Shown: positions 33,631-43,204 of the stretch, in pieces
Numbering within the stretch: the first letter of the stretch is position 1
Layout: each line of letters starts with the position of its first letter
Source of the DNA: Pseudooctadecabacter jejudonensis
GTDB lineage: Bacteria; Pseudomonadota; Alphaproteobacteria; Rhodobacterales; Rhodobacteraceae
DNA length: 64,000 bases
Assembly (NCBI RefSeq): GCF_900172275.1
Contig: NZ_FWFT01000003.1
Location: 555,716 to 619,715, forward strand
Reading direction: 5' to 3'
Made by a program: the position numbers and the translations under genes
Notes under the pieces: model-generated
What the model was told of the DNA's origin: nothing
Database searches by the model: none
The model's input: only the letters and a program-made list of their open reading frames with translations

Positions 33631-35070
33631 ATGAAACGCATCGCACCATCTTTGATCGCAGCCCTTTTGCTGACGACATCCGCAACCGCGCAGTCCATTC
33701 AGACCAAGCAGTATGACGACGGCGGCATCTACGAAGGCCAGTTCCTGAACGGTCTGCAGCACGGTCAAGGCAGCTACACCCTGCCCAACGGCTACCGCTA
33801 CGAGGGTGAGTGGTTCGAGGGAGAGATTCGCGGCCAAGGTGTGGCCAACTTCCCCAACGGATCCATCTACGAAGGCCAGTTCGCCGCTGGCAAACCCGAA
33901 GGCTTCGGCCTGATCAATTTCTCCGATGGCGGCACATATGAAGGCGATTGGGCCGACGGCAAAATCACCGGCCGCGGCATTGCCCGCTACGCCAACGGTG
34001 TCGTGTATGAAGGCGACTTCCGCAACGCCATGCACCACGGCCAAGGCAAAATGACATCGCCAGGCGGCTACATCTACGAAGGCCCCTGGGTCAACGGCGT
34101 GAAAGAAGGCGAAGGCCGCATCACCTATCCCGATGGGGCGATCTACGAAGGCACCTTGGCCGACGGCGAACGCGAAGGCGTGGGCACCCTGACGATGCCC
34201 GATGGGTTGGTCTACACAGGCACATGGGCCGCAGGCCAGATCGAAGGCACAGGTCGCCTGACCCAACCCAATGGCGACATCTACGAGGGCGATCTGGTGG
34301 CAGGCAAACGCGAAGGCACAGGCACCGTGACCTATGCCAATGGCGACGTCTATCAGGGTGAATTCCTCAACGATCTGCGCCATGGCACCGGCACGTTCAC
34401 TGGTGCGGACGGCTACCGCTACGCAGGCGACTGGTCCGAAGGCCAGATCGAAGGCACCGGAGAAGTCACTTACCCCGACGGCTCCACCTATGCGGGCACC
34501 TTCGTTGATGACCTGGCAGATGGCAGCGGCAAAATCACCTATCCCGATGGCTCCACCTACGAAGGCGAATGGTCCGCAGGCGTCATCCAAGGCAGCGGCA
34601 TCGCCACCTACGCCAATGGTCTGGTCTATGAAGGAGAGTTCCTGAACGCCAAAAACCATGGCCAAGGCACAATGACCTATGCGGACGGCTACACCTATGT
34701 GGGCACATGGGCGGATGGCCAACGCGAAGGGTTCGGCACCGCCACCTACGCCGACGGCACCGTCTACGAAGGCGAATTTCTGGCAGGCCAACGCCACGGC
34801 ACCGGCAAAATCACCATGCCCGATGGCTTTGTGTACGAAGGCCAGTGGGACACCGGCGAAATCTCGGGCCTTGGCGTTGCGACCTACACCAACGGCGATG
34901 TCTATTCCGGCCAGTTCCGGTCCGGACGCCGACAGGGAACCGGCACAATGACCTATTCATCCGGTCAGGTGGCCGAAGGTGACTGGCAAGACGGCGCGTT
35001 GGTCACCCAAAGCGCCACAAGTCCTGCAACGGAAGGCGTGGTACCCGAAGAAGAGACCGCAACCCAATAA
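33631..35070 (+). CDS. Secreted MORN-repeat protein
   Basis: A 479-residue protein. After a signal peptide (MKRIAPSLIAALLLTTSATAQ) come 18 complete MORN repeats of exactly 23 residues with no indels (about 32-448), a partial 19th, and a short acidic tail. The unit is YEGxW/FxxGxxxGxGxxxYxxG. Repeats alternate aromatic F and W at the fourth position, with one phase slip between repeats 9 and 10. MORN sheets bind lipids or act as structural rulers. The function here is unknown; it may be periplasmic or surface-exposed. GGGGGGAG precedes the start. Confidence 0.93.
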   Translation: MKRIAPSLIAALLLTTSATAQSIQTKQYDDGGIYEGQFLNGLQHGQGSYTLPNGYRYEGEWFEGEIRGQGVANFPNGSIYEGQFAAGKPEGFGLINFSDGGTYEGDWADGKITGRGIARYANGVVYEGDFRNAMHHGQGKMTSPGGYIYEGPWVNGVKEGEGRITYPDGAIYEGTLADGEREGVGTLTMPDGLVYTGTWAAGQIEGTGRLTQPNGDIYEGDLVAGKREGTGTVTYANGDVYQGEFLNDLRHGTGTFTGADGYRYAGDWSEGQIEGTGEVTYPDGSTYAGTFVDDLADGSGKITYPDGSTYEGEWSAGVIQGSGIATYANGLVYEGEFLNAKNHGQGTMTYADGYTYVGTWADGQREGFGTATYADGTVYEGEFLAGQRHGTGKITMPDGFVYEGQWDTGEISGLGVATYTNGDVYSGQFRSGRRQGTGTMTYSSGQVAEGDWQDGALVTQSATSPATEGVVPEEETATQ

Positions 35071-35128
35071 ACGCGAAAAATCCGGGAACACGGGCTGCGG
35101 CCTTGCGCTGACCCCCAAAGGACCGCCA

Positions 35129-35761
35129 ATGGATTACACCGAGCTGACCAAAGCCTTTGGCGCGTTCTTTGCGATCATGAATCCTTTCGTGAACCTTCCG
35201 GTGTTCCTTGCCCTCACCGAAGGGTATTCGGTGGCCGACCAACGCCGCCTCGCCATCCGTATCACGGTCTATTGCGCCGTGATGAGTGCGATCATCCTTG
35301 TTGCGGGCAACCAGATCATCACCTTCTTCGGTGTTACCGTGGACCAGTTCCGCATCGCAGGCGGCATCGTGTTGGCCAGCATCGCATGGTCCATGCTGCA
35401 GGGTCAGAAAATCGCAGCCCACCATGGATCAACCGACGAACAAGACCACCTCAACACCCTCAGCAGTCTTGCCTTCTATCCCATTACCTTCCCCATGCTG
35501 GTGGGCCCCGGCACCATCGCCACGTTGATCATCTACGGCGGCAACGCGTCCGGTGTGTTGGACATCGCGGGGATTGCTGCCGTCGTTGGTATGATCATCT
35601 TGATGCTGTTTGTGGTCATGTTCTTCGCGGCCAGCATCTCCAAGGTGATGACCGACACCATGCGCGTGATCATGACCCGCCTGATGGGCATGATCCTACT
35701 GGCCATTGCCGTGGAAATGATTGTGGCGGGGGTAAAGGTCGTGCTGCCGGGTTTGGGCTAA
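35129..35761 (+). CDS. MarC family integral membrane protein
   Basis: A 210-residue protein with six predicted helices and the family blocks AIMNPFVNLPVFLALTEG and ITFPMLVGPGTIATLIIYG. MarC-like proteins have no proven transport role despite the old link to multiple antibiotic resistance. Start ATG 35129 follows AAAGGACC. It is 58 nt after the MORN gene and could share its transcript. It overlaps the convergent GNAT gene by 4 nt. Confidence 0.92.
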   Translation: MDYTELTKAFGAFFAIMNPFVNLPVFLALTEGYSVADQRRLAIRITVYCAVMSAIILVAGNQIITFFGVTVDQFRIAGGIVLASIAWSMLQGQKIAAHHGSTDEQDHLNTLSSLAFYPITFPMLVGPGTIATLIIYGGNASGVLDIAGIAAVVGMIILMLFVVMFFAASISKVMTDTMRVIMTRLMGMILLAIAVEMIVAGVKVVLPGLG

Positions 35762-36213
35762 ACCGGCTTGCGGAACGTAATGCTCGTGGGCCGCGCATAC
35801 CCCGCATGGGTCGTCCGCATCACCTCCCGAAACCCGAGGCGTTTGAAGACCATATGGACCTCAATCAGCTCAACCCGGCTTTCGAGTTCCAGCCACGTAA
35901 GGCCCAGCTCGCCTGCCCGGCGTTCCGCCAGCGCCAACAGCTGCCGCCCCACCCCGCGGCGCCGGTCCCGCACCGCCAGTTTCCCCACATACAGCACCTT
36001 CGGCTTGGGCGTCAGCACAACGGTTCCGACAATCGGTTTCCCCAGCACCCAGACCTCCAACGCCGGATCCCGCAAATCATCGACAGTCATGGAATTGAGC
36101 GACGACGGGGGATCAATCCGCCCCTCCATGCCAGCGAAAGCCTCGACCATCACGTCAAAGGCATTAACCATTTCAGGACTGTCAGACGGCAAATTTCGAA
36201 TATCGGCTTCCAT
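35758..36213 (-). CDS. GNAT family N-acetyltransferase
   Basis: A 151-residue single-domain acetyltransferase. Motif A is KLAVRDRRRGVGRQLLALAE (acetyl-CoA binding), followed by LTWLELESRVELIEVHMVFK and LGFREVMRT. The target is unknown. Its 3' end overlaps marC by 4 nt. Upstream of its start are four 11-bp direct repeats (36258-36300). Confidence 0.85.
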   Translation of the reverse strand: MEADIRNLPSDSPEMVNAFDVMVEAFAGMEGRIDPPSSLNSMTVDDLRDPALEVWVLGKPIVGTVVLTPKPKVLYVGKLAVRDRRRGVGRQLLALAERRAGELGLTWLELESRVELIEVHMVFKRLGFREVMRTTHAGYARPTSITFRKPV

Positions 36214-36257
36214 ATCAAAAGCTTAGGGCCTGTCCGCCCCTAAAGCCACACGGGCCT

Positions 36258-36300
36258 GCCATACGCCAGCCATACGCGTGCCATACGCAAACCATACCCT
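36258..36300. repeat. Four 11-bp tandem repeats upstream of the GNAT gene
   Basis: GCCATACGCCA, GCCATACGCGT, GCCATACGCAA and a degenerate ACCATACCCT follow one another with 11-bp period, one helical turn. They lie 45-87 bp upstream of the minus-strand GNAT start. This spacing would place identical protein-binding faces on one side of the DNA. Confidence 0.65.
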
Positions 36301-36347
36301 GTTTTTTCGTTAACATTGATGAACAGATCTCCAAATGGCGTTCACCT

Positions 36348-37874
36348 TCAGACCGTCTCACCTGCATTCAGTTTTGCCAAAAAGGCATCCGCTTCGCGCA
36401 GGACTGTGGTTCGTTTGTCCTCATCCATCCGGTCCCAGACGCGATACATATTCCCCATCCGGTGGTTGTCCTTAAACCGGTCACGATGACGGTCCAGAAA
36501 ATGCCAGTATAATAGGTTGAACGGACATGCGTCGGGGCCCGTTTTGTCCTTCACCTTATAGCTGCACTCCTTGCAGTAATCCGACATCTTATCGATGTAA
36601 TTTCCGCTGGAAATATAAGGCTTTGAGGCAATTATCCCGCCGTCGGCAAACTGGCTCATTCCAATGACATTGGGGGCCTCAACCCATTCATAGGCGTCGG
36701 CGTAAACCGCCAGATACCATTCATGCACTTGGCGCGGATCAACCCCCGCCAACAGGGCAAAATTGCCCGTCACCATCAGCCGCTGAATGTGATGGGCATA
36801 GGCCTCCTCACGGGTCTGTTCAACCGCCTTTTCAACGCAACGCATCCAGGTCTTCTCGCCCCAGAAAAACGCAGGTAAATCAAGGTGATGCCCCAATGCG
36901 TTGCGCGACGTATACTCCGGCCCTTCCAGAAAATAGATGCCCCGAATATACTCCCTCCACCCAATGATCTGGCGGATGAATCCTTCCGCCGCATTGATCG
37001 GCGCATCACCCGCTTTCCAGGCATCCTCAACCGCGCGGCACACCTCTAGCGGGTTCAAAAGCCCAGCGTTGATGTATAGCCCCACAATCGCGTGATACAG
37101 AAACCGTTCATCCCCCATCATCGCATCTTGGAAATCGCCAAATTTCGGCAGCCCCCCTTTGACCCAATGGGCCAAATGCTGTCGCGCCTGCCCTTGATCC
37201 GTGGCGAACCAAAAATCGTCCAAGGTCCCGAAATGAGACGCAAATCTCGCTCGAACAACATCGATGACCTCTCGCGTTGTCTCATCGGTCTGAAACCGCA
37301 TAGGCCCGGAATAGTCGATATCCTTGGGGGCCGATTTGCGGTTGTCGTGGTCAAAGTTCCACTTGCCACCCGCCGGCTGATCACCCTCCATCATCAACCC
37401 GGTCTTGCGCCGCATCTCACGGTAGAAATACTCCATCCGCAGTGCCTTGCGTCCCTCGGCCCAATTCTCAAACTCGGCATGGGTCGCGATAAAGCGGTCG
37501 TCGGCCAGCGTCTCGACCTCCAAAGGCAGCTCCTCCAACGCCTCAATCACCCGCCACTCGCCCGCCTCAGTGGTCAACACTGTTGTCGCCCCGACCTCCT
37601 CGGCCCGTTGCAACAAAACCGCATTCAAACTGTCGGGCGTGTCGTCATCCTCCAGCTTGGAATAGCGCACGTCCCATCCGCTCTCGCGAAGCCGATCCGC
37701 AAACTTGCGCATGGCCGCAAACAGAAAGGCAATTTTCTTTGGATGGTGCCGGACGTAGCTCGCCTCCCCCATCACCTCGGCCATGACCACAACATCTTCT
37801 TCTTTGTTCGCGTTGGCCAATGCCGACAGATCGTCCGACAGCTGATCACCCAGCACCAAAACAAGCTTCACCAT
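36348..37874 (-). CDS. phrB: Bacterial Fe-S (6-4) photolyase / cryptochrome-like protein
   Basis: A 508-residue FeS-BCP/CryPro protein of the family of Agrobacterium PhrB, which repairs (6-4) photoproducts with FAD and light. Four Cys lie at 346, 434, 437 and 450; this spacing matches the PhrB [4Fe-4S] ligands (350, 438, 441, 454) with a constant offset of 4. The N-terminal Rossmann domain (LVLVLGDQLSDD) would hold the ribolumazine antenna. It overlaps the SDR gene by 7 bp, so they are co-translated. Confidence 0.95.
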   Translation of the reverse strand: MVKLVLVLGDQLSDDLSALANANKEEDVVVMAEVMGEASYVRHHPKKIAFLFAAMRKFADRLRESGWDVRYSKLEDDDTPDSLNAVLLQRAEEVGATTVLTTEAGEWRVIEALEELPLEVETLADDRFIATHAEFENWAEGRKALRMEYFYREMRRKTGLMMEGDQPAGGKWNFDHDNRKSAPKDIDYSGPMRFQTDETTREVIDVVRARFASHFGTLDDFWFATDQGQARQHLAHWVKGGLPKFGDFQDAMMGDERFLYHAIVGLYINAGLLNPLEVCRAVEDAWKAGDAPINAAEGFIRQIIGWREYIRGIYFLEGPEYTSRNALGHHLDLPAFFWGEKTWMRCVEKAVEQTREEAYAHHIQRLMVTGNFALLAGVDPRQVHEWYLAVYADAYEWVEAPNVIGMSQFADGGIIASKPYISSGNYIDKMSDYCKECSYKVKDKTGPDACPFNLLYWHFLDRHRDRFKDNHRMGNMYRVWDRMDEDKRTTVLREADAFLAKLNAGETV

Positions 37875-38527
37875 GGCACACCCTCGCCCGCGTAATCAAA
37901 GAAAGCCCCGGACTGATCCACCGTCAGCCCCAACAATACATCACACAAATTCGATGCCGCGGCATCGGCCCCCACCTTCTTGTGACCCGCGTAACCAGCC
38001 GTAAACGGCGTCTCAACGGTGCCAGGATGCAAGGCCACAATCACCGCCTGTTTCCGTTTCCGCCCAATCTCAATCGCCGCCCCATGCACAATCTGGTTCA
38101 CGGCGGCTTTGGACGCGCGATACGAATACCAACCACCAATCTTGTTATCCCCGATCGATCCGACCCGCGCCGATAAAACGCCCACAAAGGACGGCCCATC
38201 GCTGGGCAACAAACGCTCCAGCTGTGCTAAAACCAACGCCGGTCCCACAGCATTGACAGCATAGACATCCAGCATCCGCCGCGCCTCAATCGCGCCCAAA
38301 GACTTCTCCGGCACGCCTCCGGCCGCCAAGGTGCCAACAGCCACGAAGACCACCTCGAACGGGCCCTCCAACGCGCCCATGATCCGCTCCACGGAGGCCG
38401 CATCTGTCACATCCAAACCATCGCCCGACCGTGACACCCCCGTCACCGTATATCCGCGCGTTTCCAATTCCTGCACCAAAGCGGCTCCAATGCCGCCCCG
38501 TGCCCCGATCACCAATGCTCTTTTCAT
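37868..38527 (-). CDS. Short-chain dehydrogenase/reductase
   Basis: A 219-residue SDR. The cofactor loop is GARGGIGAALV, the active-site pair YSYRASK (Tyr and Lys), and the Ser is in GVLSARVGSIGD. It begins MKRALVIGARGG at ATG 38527. The preceding 22 in-frame codons lack a ribosome site. It precedes and overlaps the photolyase gene by 7 bp. A role in making a photolyase cofactor is possible but unproven. Confidence 0.88.
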   Translation of the reverse strand: MKRALVIGARGGIGAALVQELETRGYTVTGVSRSGDGLDVTDAASVERIMGALEGPFEVVFVAVGTLAAGGVPEKSLGAIEARRMLDVYAVNAVGPALVLAQLERLLPSDGPSFVGVLSARVGSIGDNKIGGWYSYRASKAAVNQIVHGAAIEIGRKRKQAVIVALHPGTVETPFTAGYAGHKKVGADAAASNLCDVLLGLTVDQSGAFFDYAGEGVPW

Positions 38528-38678
38528 AACGCGCGACCTAGCCCTAAGGGCGCTGCGTTCCAGCTTCTTTGGGTCCCAAATACCTAAATCCACACCAGCC
38601 CCAAGCCCGGCCCCAGCCAGTCACGCGCCAAATCAAACATCATGGGTGCCGCAGGCACACAATTTTTCAACAATTCAC

Positions 38679-38706
38679 TTTTCAATCATGGTTTCCTGCG
38701 TATAGT
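38679..38706 (+). promoter_or_regulatory. Predicted promoter of the leuA leader
   Basis: TTTTCA (38679-38684) and TATAGT (38701-38706) are spaced 16 bp. They would place the transcript start at about 38713, directly at the leader-peptide ATG at 38714, implying a leaderless leader peptide. No ribosome site is visible before that ATG, which agrees. Confidence 0.45.
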
Positions 38707-38713
38707 CCGCCTT

Positions 38714-38770
38714 ATGACGCGTACTCCGCATATCTTGGCCCGCCTTGGCCTACTCCTTAGCCGCCTCTGA
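38714..38770 (+). CDS. leuL: Leucine-rich leader peptide of leuA
   Basis: An 18-codon frame encoding MTRTPHILARLGLLLSRL, with six Leu codons, three of them consecutive (CTA CTC CTT). This is the hallmark of an amino-acid attenuator leader peptide: ribosome stalling at Leu codons would report leucine-tRNA shortage. It starts at the predicted transcript start. Its last codons form one arm of the antiterminator stem. leuA lies 72 nt downstream. Confidence 0.8.
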   Translation: MTRTPHILARLGLLLSRL

Positions 38771-38817
38771 GCGTGCCTTTTGGCGCGACCGCTCAGAGGG
38801 GACGACGCGCCAATTTT
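38764..38817 (+). promoter_or_regulatory. Transcription attenuator of leuA
   Basis: Two stems compete. CCTCTGAGCG (38764-38773) with CGCTCAGAGG (38790-38799) is a perfect 10-bp antiterminator. TTGGCGCG (38780-38787) with CGCGCCAA (38806-38813), followed by TTTT, is the terminator. They interleave, so they should not form together. A ribosome at the leader stop would cover the first arm of the antiterminator and favour termination. Confidence 0.7.
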
Positions 38818-38842
38818 CAAAGGATAAACAAGGACTTTTAAA

Positions 38843-40402
38843 ATGACCGATCATGTACTGATCTTTGACACCACCCTGCGCGACGGCGAACAATCTCCAG
38901 GTGCGACGATGACGCATCATGAAAAGCTCGAGATCGCTGAGATGCTCGATGACATGGGTGTCGACATCATCGAAGCAGGCTTTCCCATCGCCTCTGAGGG
39001 CGATTTCAAGGCGGTGTCTGAAATTGCCGAGCGCAGCAAGACCGCCCAAATTTGCGGGCTGTCACGCGCCAATTTCAAAGACATCGACCGCTGCTGGGAG
39101 GCCGTTAAACACAGCGCCAGGCCCCGCATTCATACCTTCATCGGCACCTCACCCCTGCACCGTGCGATCCCCAATCTCGACATGGATCAAATGGCCGAAC
39201 GGATCCACGACTGCGTCACCCACGCCCGCAACCTGTGTGACAACGTGCAGTGGTCATCCATGGACGCAACCCGCACGGAATGGGATTTCCTGAAACGCAC
39301 CGTGGACATCGCCATCAAGGCAGGCGCCTCCACCATCAATATCCCCGACACCGTGGGCTACACCGAACCCGGCGAATCCGCAGAGCTGATCCGCCGTCTC
39401 ATCGCTGAGGTTGAAGGGGCGGATACGGTGATTTTCTCCACCCATTGTCACAACGACCTCGGCATGGCGACCGCCAACAGCCTTGCCGCCGTGAACGGCG
39501 GTGCGCGCCAGATCGAATGCACGATCAACGGTCTGGGTGAGCGCGCAGGCAACACCGCGTTGGAAGAGGTCGTGATGGCCCTGCGCGTCCGCCACGACAT
39601 CATGCCCTTTGACACCAAAATCGACACGACCAAGATCATGAATATCTCGCGCCGCGTGGCCACTGTGTCGGGCTTTGCGGTGCAGTTCAACAAGGCCATT
39701 GTCGGCAAAAACGCCTTCGCCCACGAAAGCGGCATCCATCAGGACGGCATGCTGAAAAACCGCGAAACCTTCGAGGTGATGAAGCCCGAGGATGTGGGCC
39801 TGTCCGGCACCTCCCTGCCCTTGGGCAAACATTCGGGTCGCGCGGCCCTGCGCGATAAGCTGGAAAAGCTCGGCTATACGATGGGTGACAATGAACTCAA
39901 GGACGTGTTTGTCCGGTTCAAGGACCTTGCCGATCGCAAAAAGGAGGTCTTCGACGAAGACCTGATCGCCCTGATTGAAATGTCGGAGGGCGCCGAGGAT
40001 CACCTGAAACTCAAGGATCTGACGGTCATCTGCGGCATGAACGGCCCGCAGAAGGCCACCATGGTTTTGGAGGTCGCAGGTGAGACCAAAACAGTGCAGG
40101 CCACGGGCGACGGCCCCGTCGATGCGACCTTTAATGCGGTCAAAGAAATTTTCCCACACGGCGCGCGTCTGCAACTGTATCAGGTGCACGCCGTCACCGA
40201 GGGCACCGATGCGCAGGCCACAGTGTCCGTCCGGATGGAAGAAGAGGGCCGGATTGCCACGGGTCAATCTGCAGATACCGACACCGTGGTCGCCTCAGCG
40301 CGCGCTTATATCAACGCGCTCAACCGGCTGATCGTGCGCCGCCAGAAAACCGGCCCCGGCGCGGATACCAAGGAAATCCGGTATACGGACGCTGGCGAAT
40401 AA
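38843..40402 (+). CDS. leuA: 2-isopropylmalate synthase
   Basis: A 519-residue enzyme that condenses acetyl-CoA with 2-ketoisovalerate, the first committed step of leucine synthesis. The N-terminal barrel carries FDTTLRDGEQSPGATM and the metal-binding HCHNDLGMA. GIHQDGMLKNRETFE lies in the subdomain, and the C-terminal leucine-binding domain (about 400-510) allows feedback inhibition. ATG 38843 has AAGGAC upstream. Expression is probably controlled by the attenuator just before it. Confidence 0.97.
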   Translation: MTDHVLIFDTTLRDGEQSPGATMTHHEKLEIAEMLDDMGVDIIEAGFPIASEGDFKAVSEIAERSKTAQICGLSRANFKDIDRCWEAVKHSARPRIHTFIGTSPLHRAIPNLDMDQMAERIHDCVTHARNLCDNVQWSSMDATRTEWDFLKRTVDIAIKAGASTINIPDTVGYTEPGESAELIRRLIAEVEGADTVIFSTHCHNDLGMATANSLAAVNGGARQIECTINGLGERAGNTALEEVVMALRVRHDIMPFDTKIDTTKIMNISRRVATVSGFAVQFNKAIVGKNAFAHESGIHQDGMLKNRETFEVMKPEDVGLSGTSLPLGKHSGRAALRDKLEKLGYTMGDNELKDVFVRFKDLADRKKEVFDEDLIALIEMSEGAEDHLKLKDLTVICGMNGPQKATMVLEVAGETKTVQATGDGPVDATFNAVKEIFPHGARLQLYQVHAVTEGTDAQATVSVRMEEEGRIATGQSADTDTVVASARAYINALNRLIVRRQKTGPGADTKEIRYTDAGE

Positions 40403-40417
40403 AGCGGCAGACACTTA

Positions 40418-40448
40418 ACAGGCCGGCCCAATTACAGGGCCGGCCTGT
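40418..40448. terminator. Strong hairpin after leuA
   Basis: ACAGGCCGGCCC (40418-40429) and GGGCCGGCCTGT (40437-40448) form a perfect 12-bp stem with a 7-nt loop, 16 nt after the leuA stop. No T-run follows, but the stem strength suggests termination before mreB. Confidence 0.7.
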
Positions 40449-40566
40449 CCCCGCGCTGCAAAGCGAAATTACGCCAAGGCGCGCCCCATCCCCCTTTCCC
40501 CTCTGGCCCCATACCACTATAAGCCACGCAGCCTGCACCCACGGGGGAGTCGCGGGCCAAACTTGA

Positions 40567-41622
<1,056 letters not shown>

Positions 41623-41652
41623 AATACGGCTCAGGAAGCGGGGGTTGCCCCC

Positions 41653-42576
41653 ATGGCACGCAAGGATCAGTCCGAGGATTTCGTCAGCCCCGTCCGGCGT
41701 TTGCTGGTCGGTGTGATTGTGCTGCTTTTGCTTGCGACGTTTTTGATCTGGCGGATCGACAACCCCCGCGTGGAACGGTTCCGCATGATGGTCATCGACA
41801 CCGTGGTGCCCAGCTTTGATTGGGCCATGGCGCCGGTGACAGGTGTGGTCAACCTGCTGTCCGATTTCCAATCCTATCAGCGGCTTGCCCAGCAAAACCG
41901 GGATCTGCGCCGCGAATTGCAGGACATGAAAAGCTGGCGCGAGGCCGCCATCCAGCTTGATCAGGAAAACGCGCGCCTTCGTGATCTGATCAACGTACAG
42001 CTGGACCCGCAACTGACCCGTATCACGGGCGTTGTGGTTGCCGATTCCGGCTCTCCGTTTCGGCAATCGGTGCTGCTGAACGTTGGATCGAACGACGGTA
42101 TTCTTGATGGATGGCCCGCGATGGACGGGATCGGCCTTGTGGGGCGCATTTCCGGCGTGGGGGAGGACACCAGCCGTGTGATCCTTGTGACCGACACGTC
42201 CTCCAACATCCCGGTGACCATCCAGCCCTCCGGCCAACGGGCGATTTTGGCGGGCGACAACACCATCAACCCCGTACTTCAGTTCATCGAAGACCCCGAC
42301 TTGGTCAAACCCGGCGACCGTGTAGTGACGTCTGGCGACGGAGGCGTGTTTCCGGCGGACCTCTTGGTGGGCCAGTTGGCGCGCGGAACGGACGGGCGGC
42401 TGCGGACACGGCTGTCGGCTGATCTGGAACGGTTGGAGTTTTTGCGGGTCTTGCGCAGCCAGCCCACCGCACGCATCGAAGACGCGGGCACTCTTTTGGC
42501 CCCGACCACGCCGCCTATGGTCCTGATTGGCCCCGAGGACAGCGACACACCGTCAGAGGCGTCAAACGATGGATGA
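41653..42576 (+). CDS. mreC: Rod shape-determining protein MreC
   Basis: A 307-residue protein with one N-terminal transmembrane helix (VIVLLLLATFLIW), a coiled coil (about 75-115, QRLAQQNRDLRRELQDM) and a periplasmic beta domain. MreC links MreB to the PBP2-RodA synthase and activates it. It starts 30 nt after mreB and overlaps mreD by 8 nt. Confidence 0.94.
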   Translation: MARKDQSEDFVSPVRRLLVGVIVLLLLATFLIWRIDNPRVERFRMMVIDTVVPSFDWAMAPVTGVVNLLSDFQSYQRLAQQNRDLRRELQDMKSWREAAIQLDQENARLRDLINVQLDPQLTRITGVVVADSGSPFRQSVLLNVGSNDGILDGWPAMDGIGLVGRISGVGEDTSRVILVTDTSSNIPVTIQPSGQRAILAGDNTINPVLQFIEDPDLVKPGDRVVTSGDGGVFPADLLVGQLARGTDGRLRTRLSADLERLEFLRVLRSQPTARIEDAGTLLAPTTPPMVLIGPEDSDTPSEASNDG

Positions 42577-43204
42577 GTCGATCGTCCGCCGCCGCTGGGT
42601 TGGCCGCCTGACCTTCACGTTTCTGGGGCTCGGCGTCATCTTTTCGCACCTGATCCCCTTGGAAACCGTCCCGCCCAGCTTTGGCGGGCAGGCCCTCATT
42701 CCAAATGACGACGTCGTCTCAATCACAGCGGACGCGATCGCCCCCGCGCCTGAGGTATTCTCAACGCCCGTGCGCTGGATTGCGCCAGATCTGTTGCTGC
42801 TCTTGATCCTGGCCTGGGTCGCGCGGCGCCCGTCGTTTGCCCCTGTCGTTGTCATCGCAGCGGTCACCCTGTTATCCGACCTGATGTTTCAACGCCCCCC
42901 AGGTCTTTGGGCGGCCTTGGTCCTGATCCTGTCAGAGATCCTGCGATCACGCGCGCGGTCCATGCGCACCTTGCCGTTTATGCTGGAATGGATCACCGTG
43001 GGGTCGGGCATTACCCTGATCACTTTGATCTACCATTTCACGCTATCGATGCTTTTGGTCGCACAGCCGTCGCTGGGGCTGACATTGATCCAGATGATCC
43101 TTACAATACTGGCCTATCCAGCCGTGGTTTTTGTGTCTTACGCCGTCTTCGGCGTAAGCCGCCCTGCCCCCGGCGCAGTTGACGAATTGGGACACCGATT
43201 ATGA
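42569..43204 (+). CDS. mreD: Rod shape-determining protein MreD
   Basis: A 211-residue integral membrane protein with about five helices. It starts at ATG 42569, overlapping mreC by 8 nt, and ends overlapping mrdA by 4 nt. MreD is poorly conserved and is identified mostly by place, size and topology. It is part of the elongasome. The RRRWVGRLTF start leads into the first helix. Confidence 0.88.
   Translation: MDESIVRRRWVGRLTFTFLGLGVIFSHLIPLETVPPSFGGQALIPNDDVVSITADAIAPAPEVFSTPVRWIAPDLLLLLILAWVARRPSFAPVVVIAAVTLLSDLMFQRPPGLWAALVLILSEILRSRARSMRTLPFMLEWITVGSGITLITLIYHFTLSMLLVAQPSLGLTLIQMILTILAYPAVVFVSYAVFGVSRPAPGAVDELGHRL

Noticed and set aside
33400..34797. 465-codon minus-strand frame with repeated FVDxAxGxG units
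   Set aside because: Its repetitive look is the mirror of the 69-bp MORN DNA period. The plus strand has the signal peptide and conserved repeat residues.
33700..35020. CRISPR-like or satellite repeat
   Set aside because: The 69-bp periodicity is explained by the 23-residue MORN units; there are no spacers or identical repeats.
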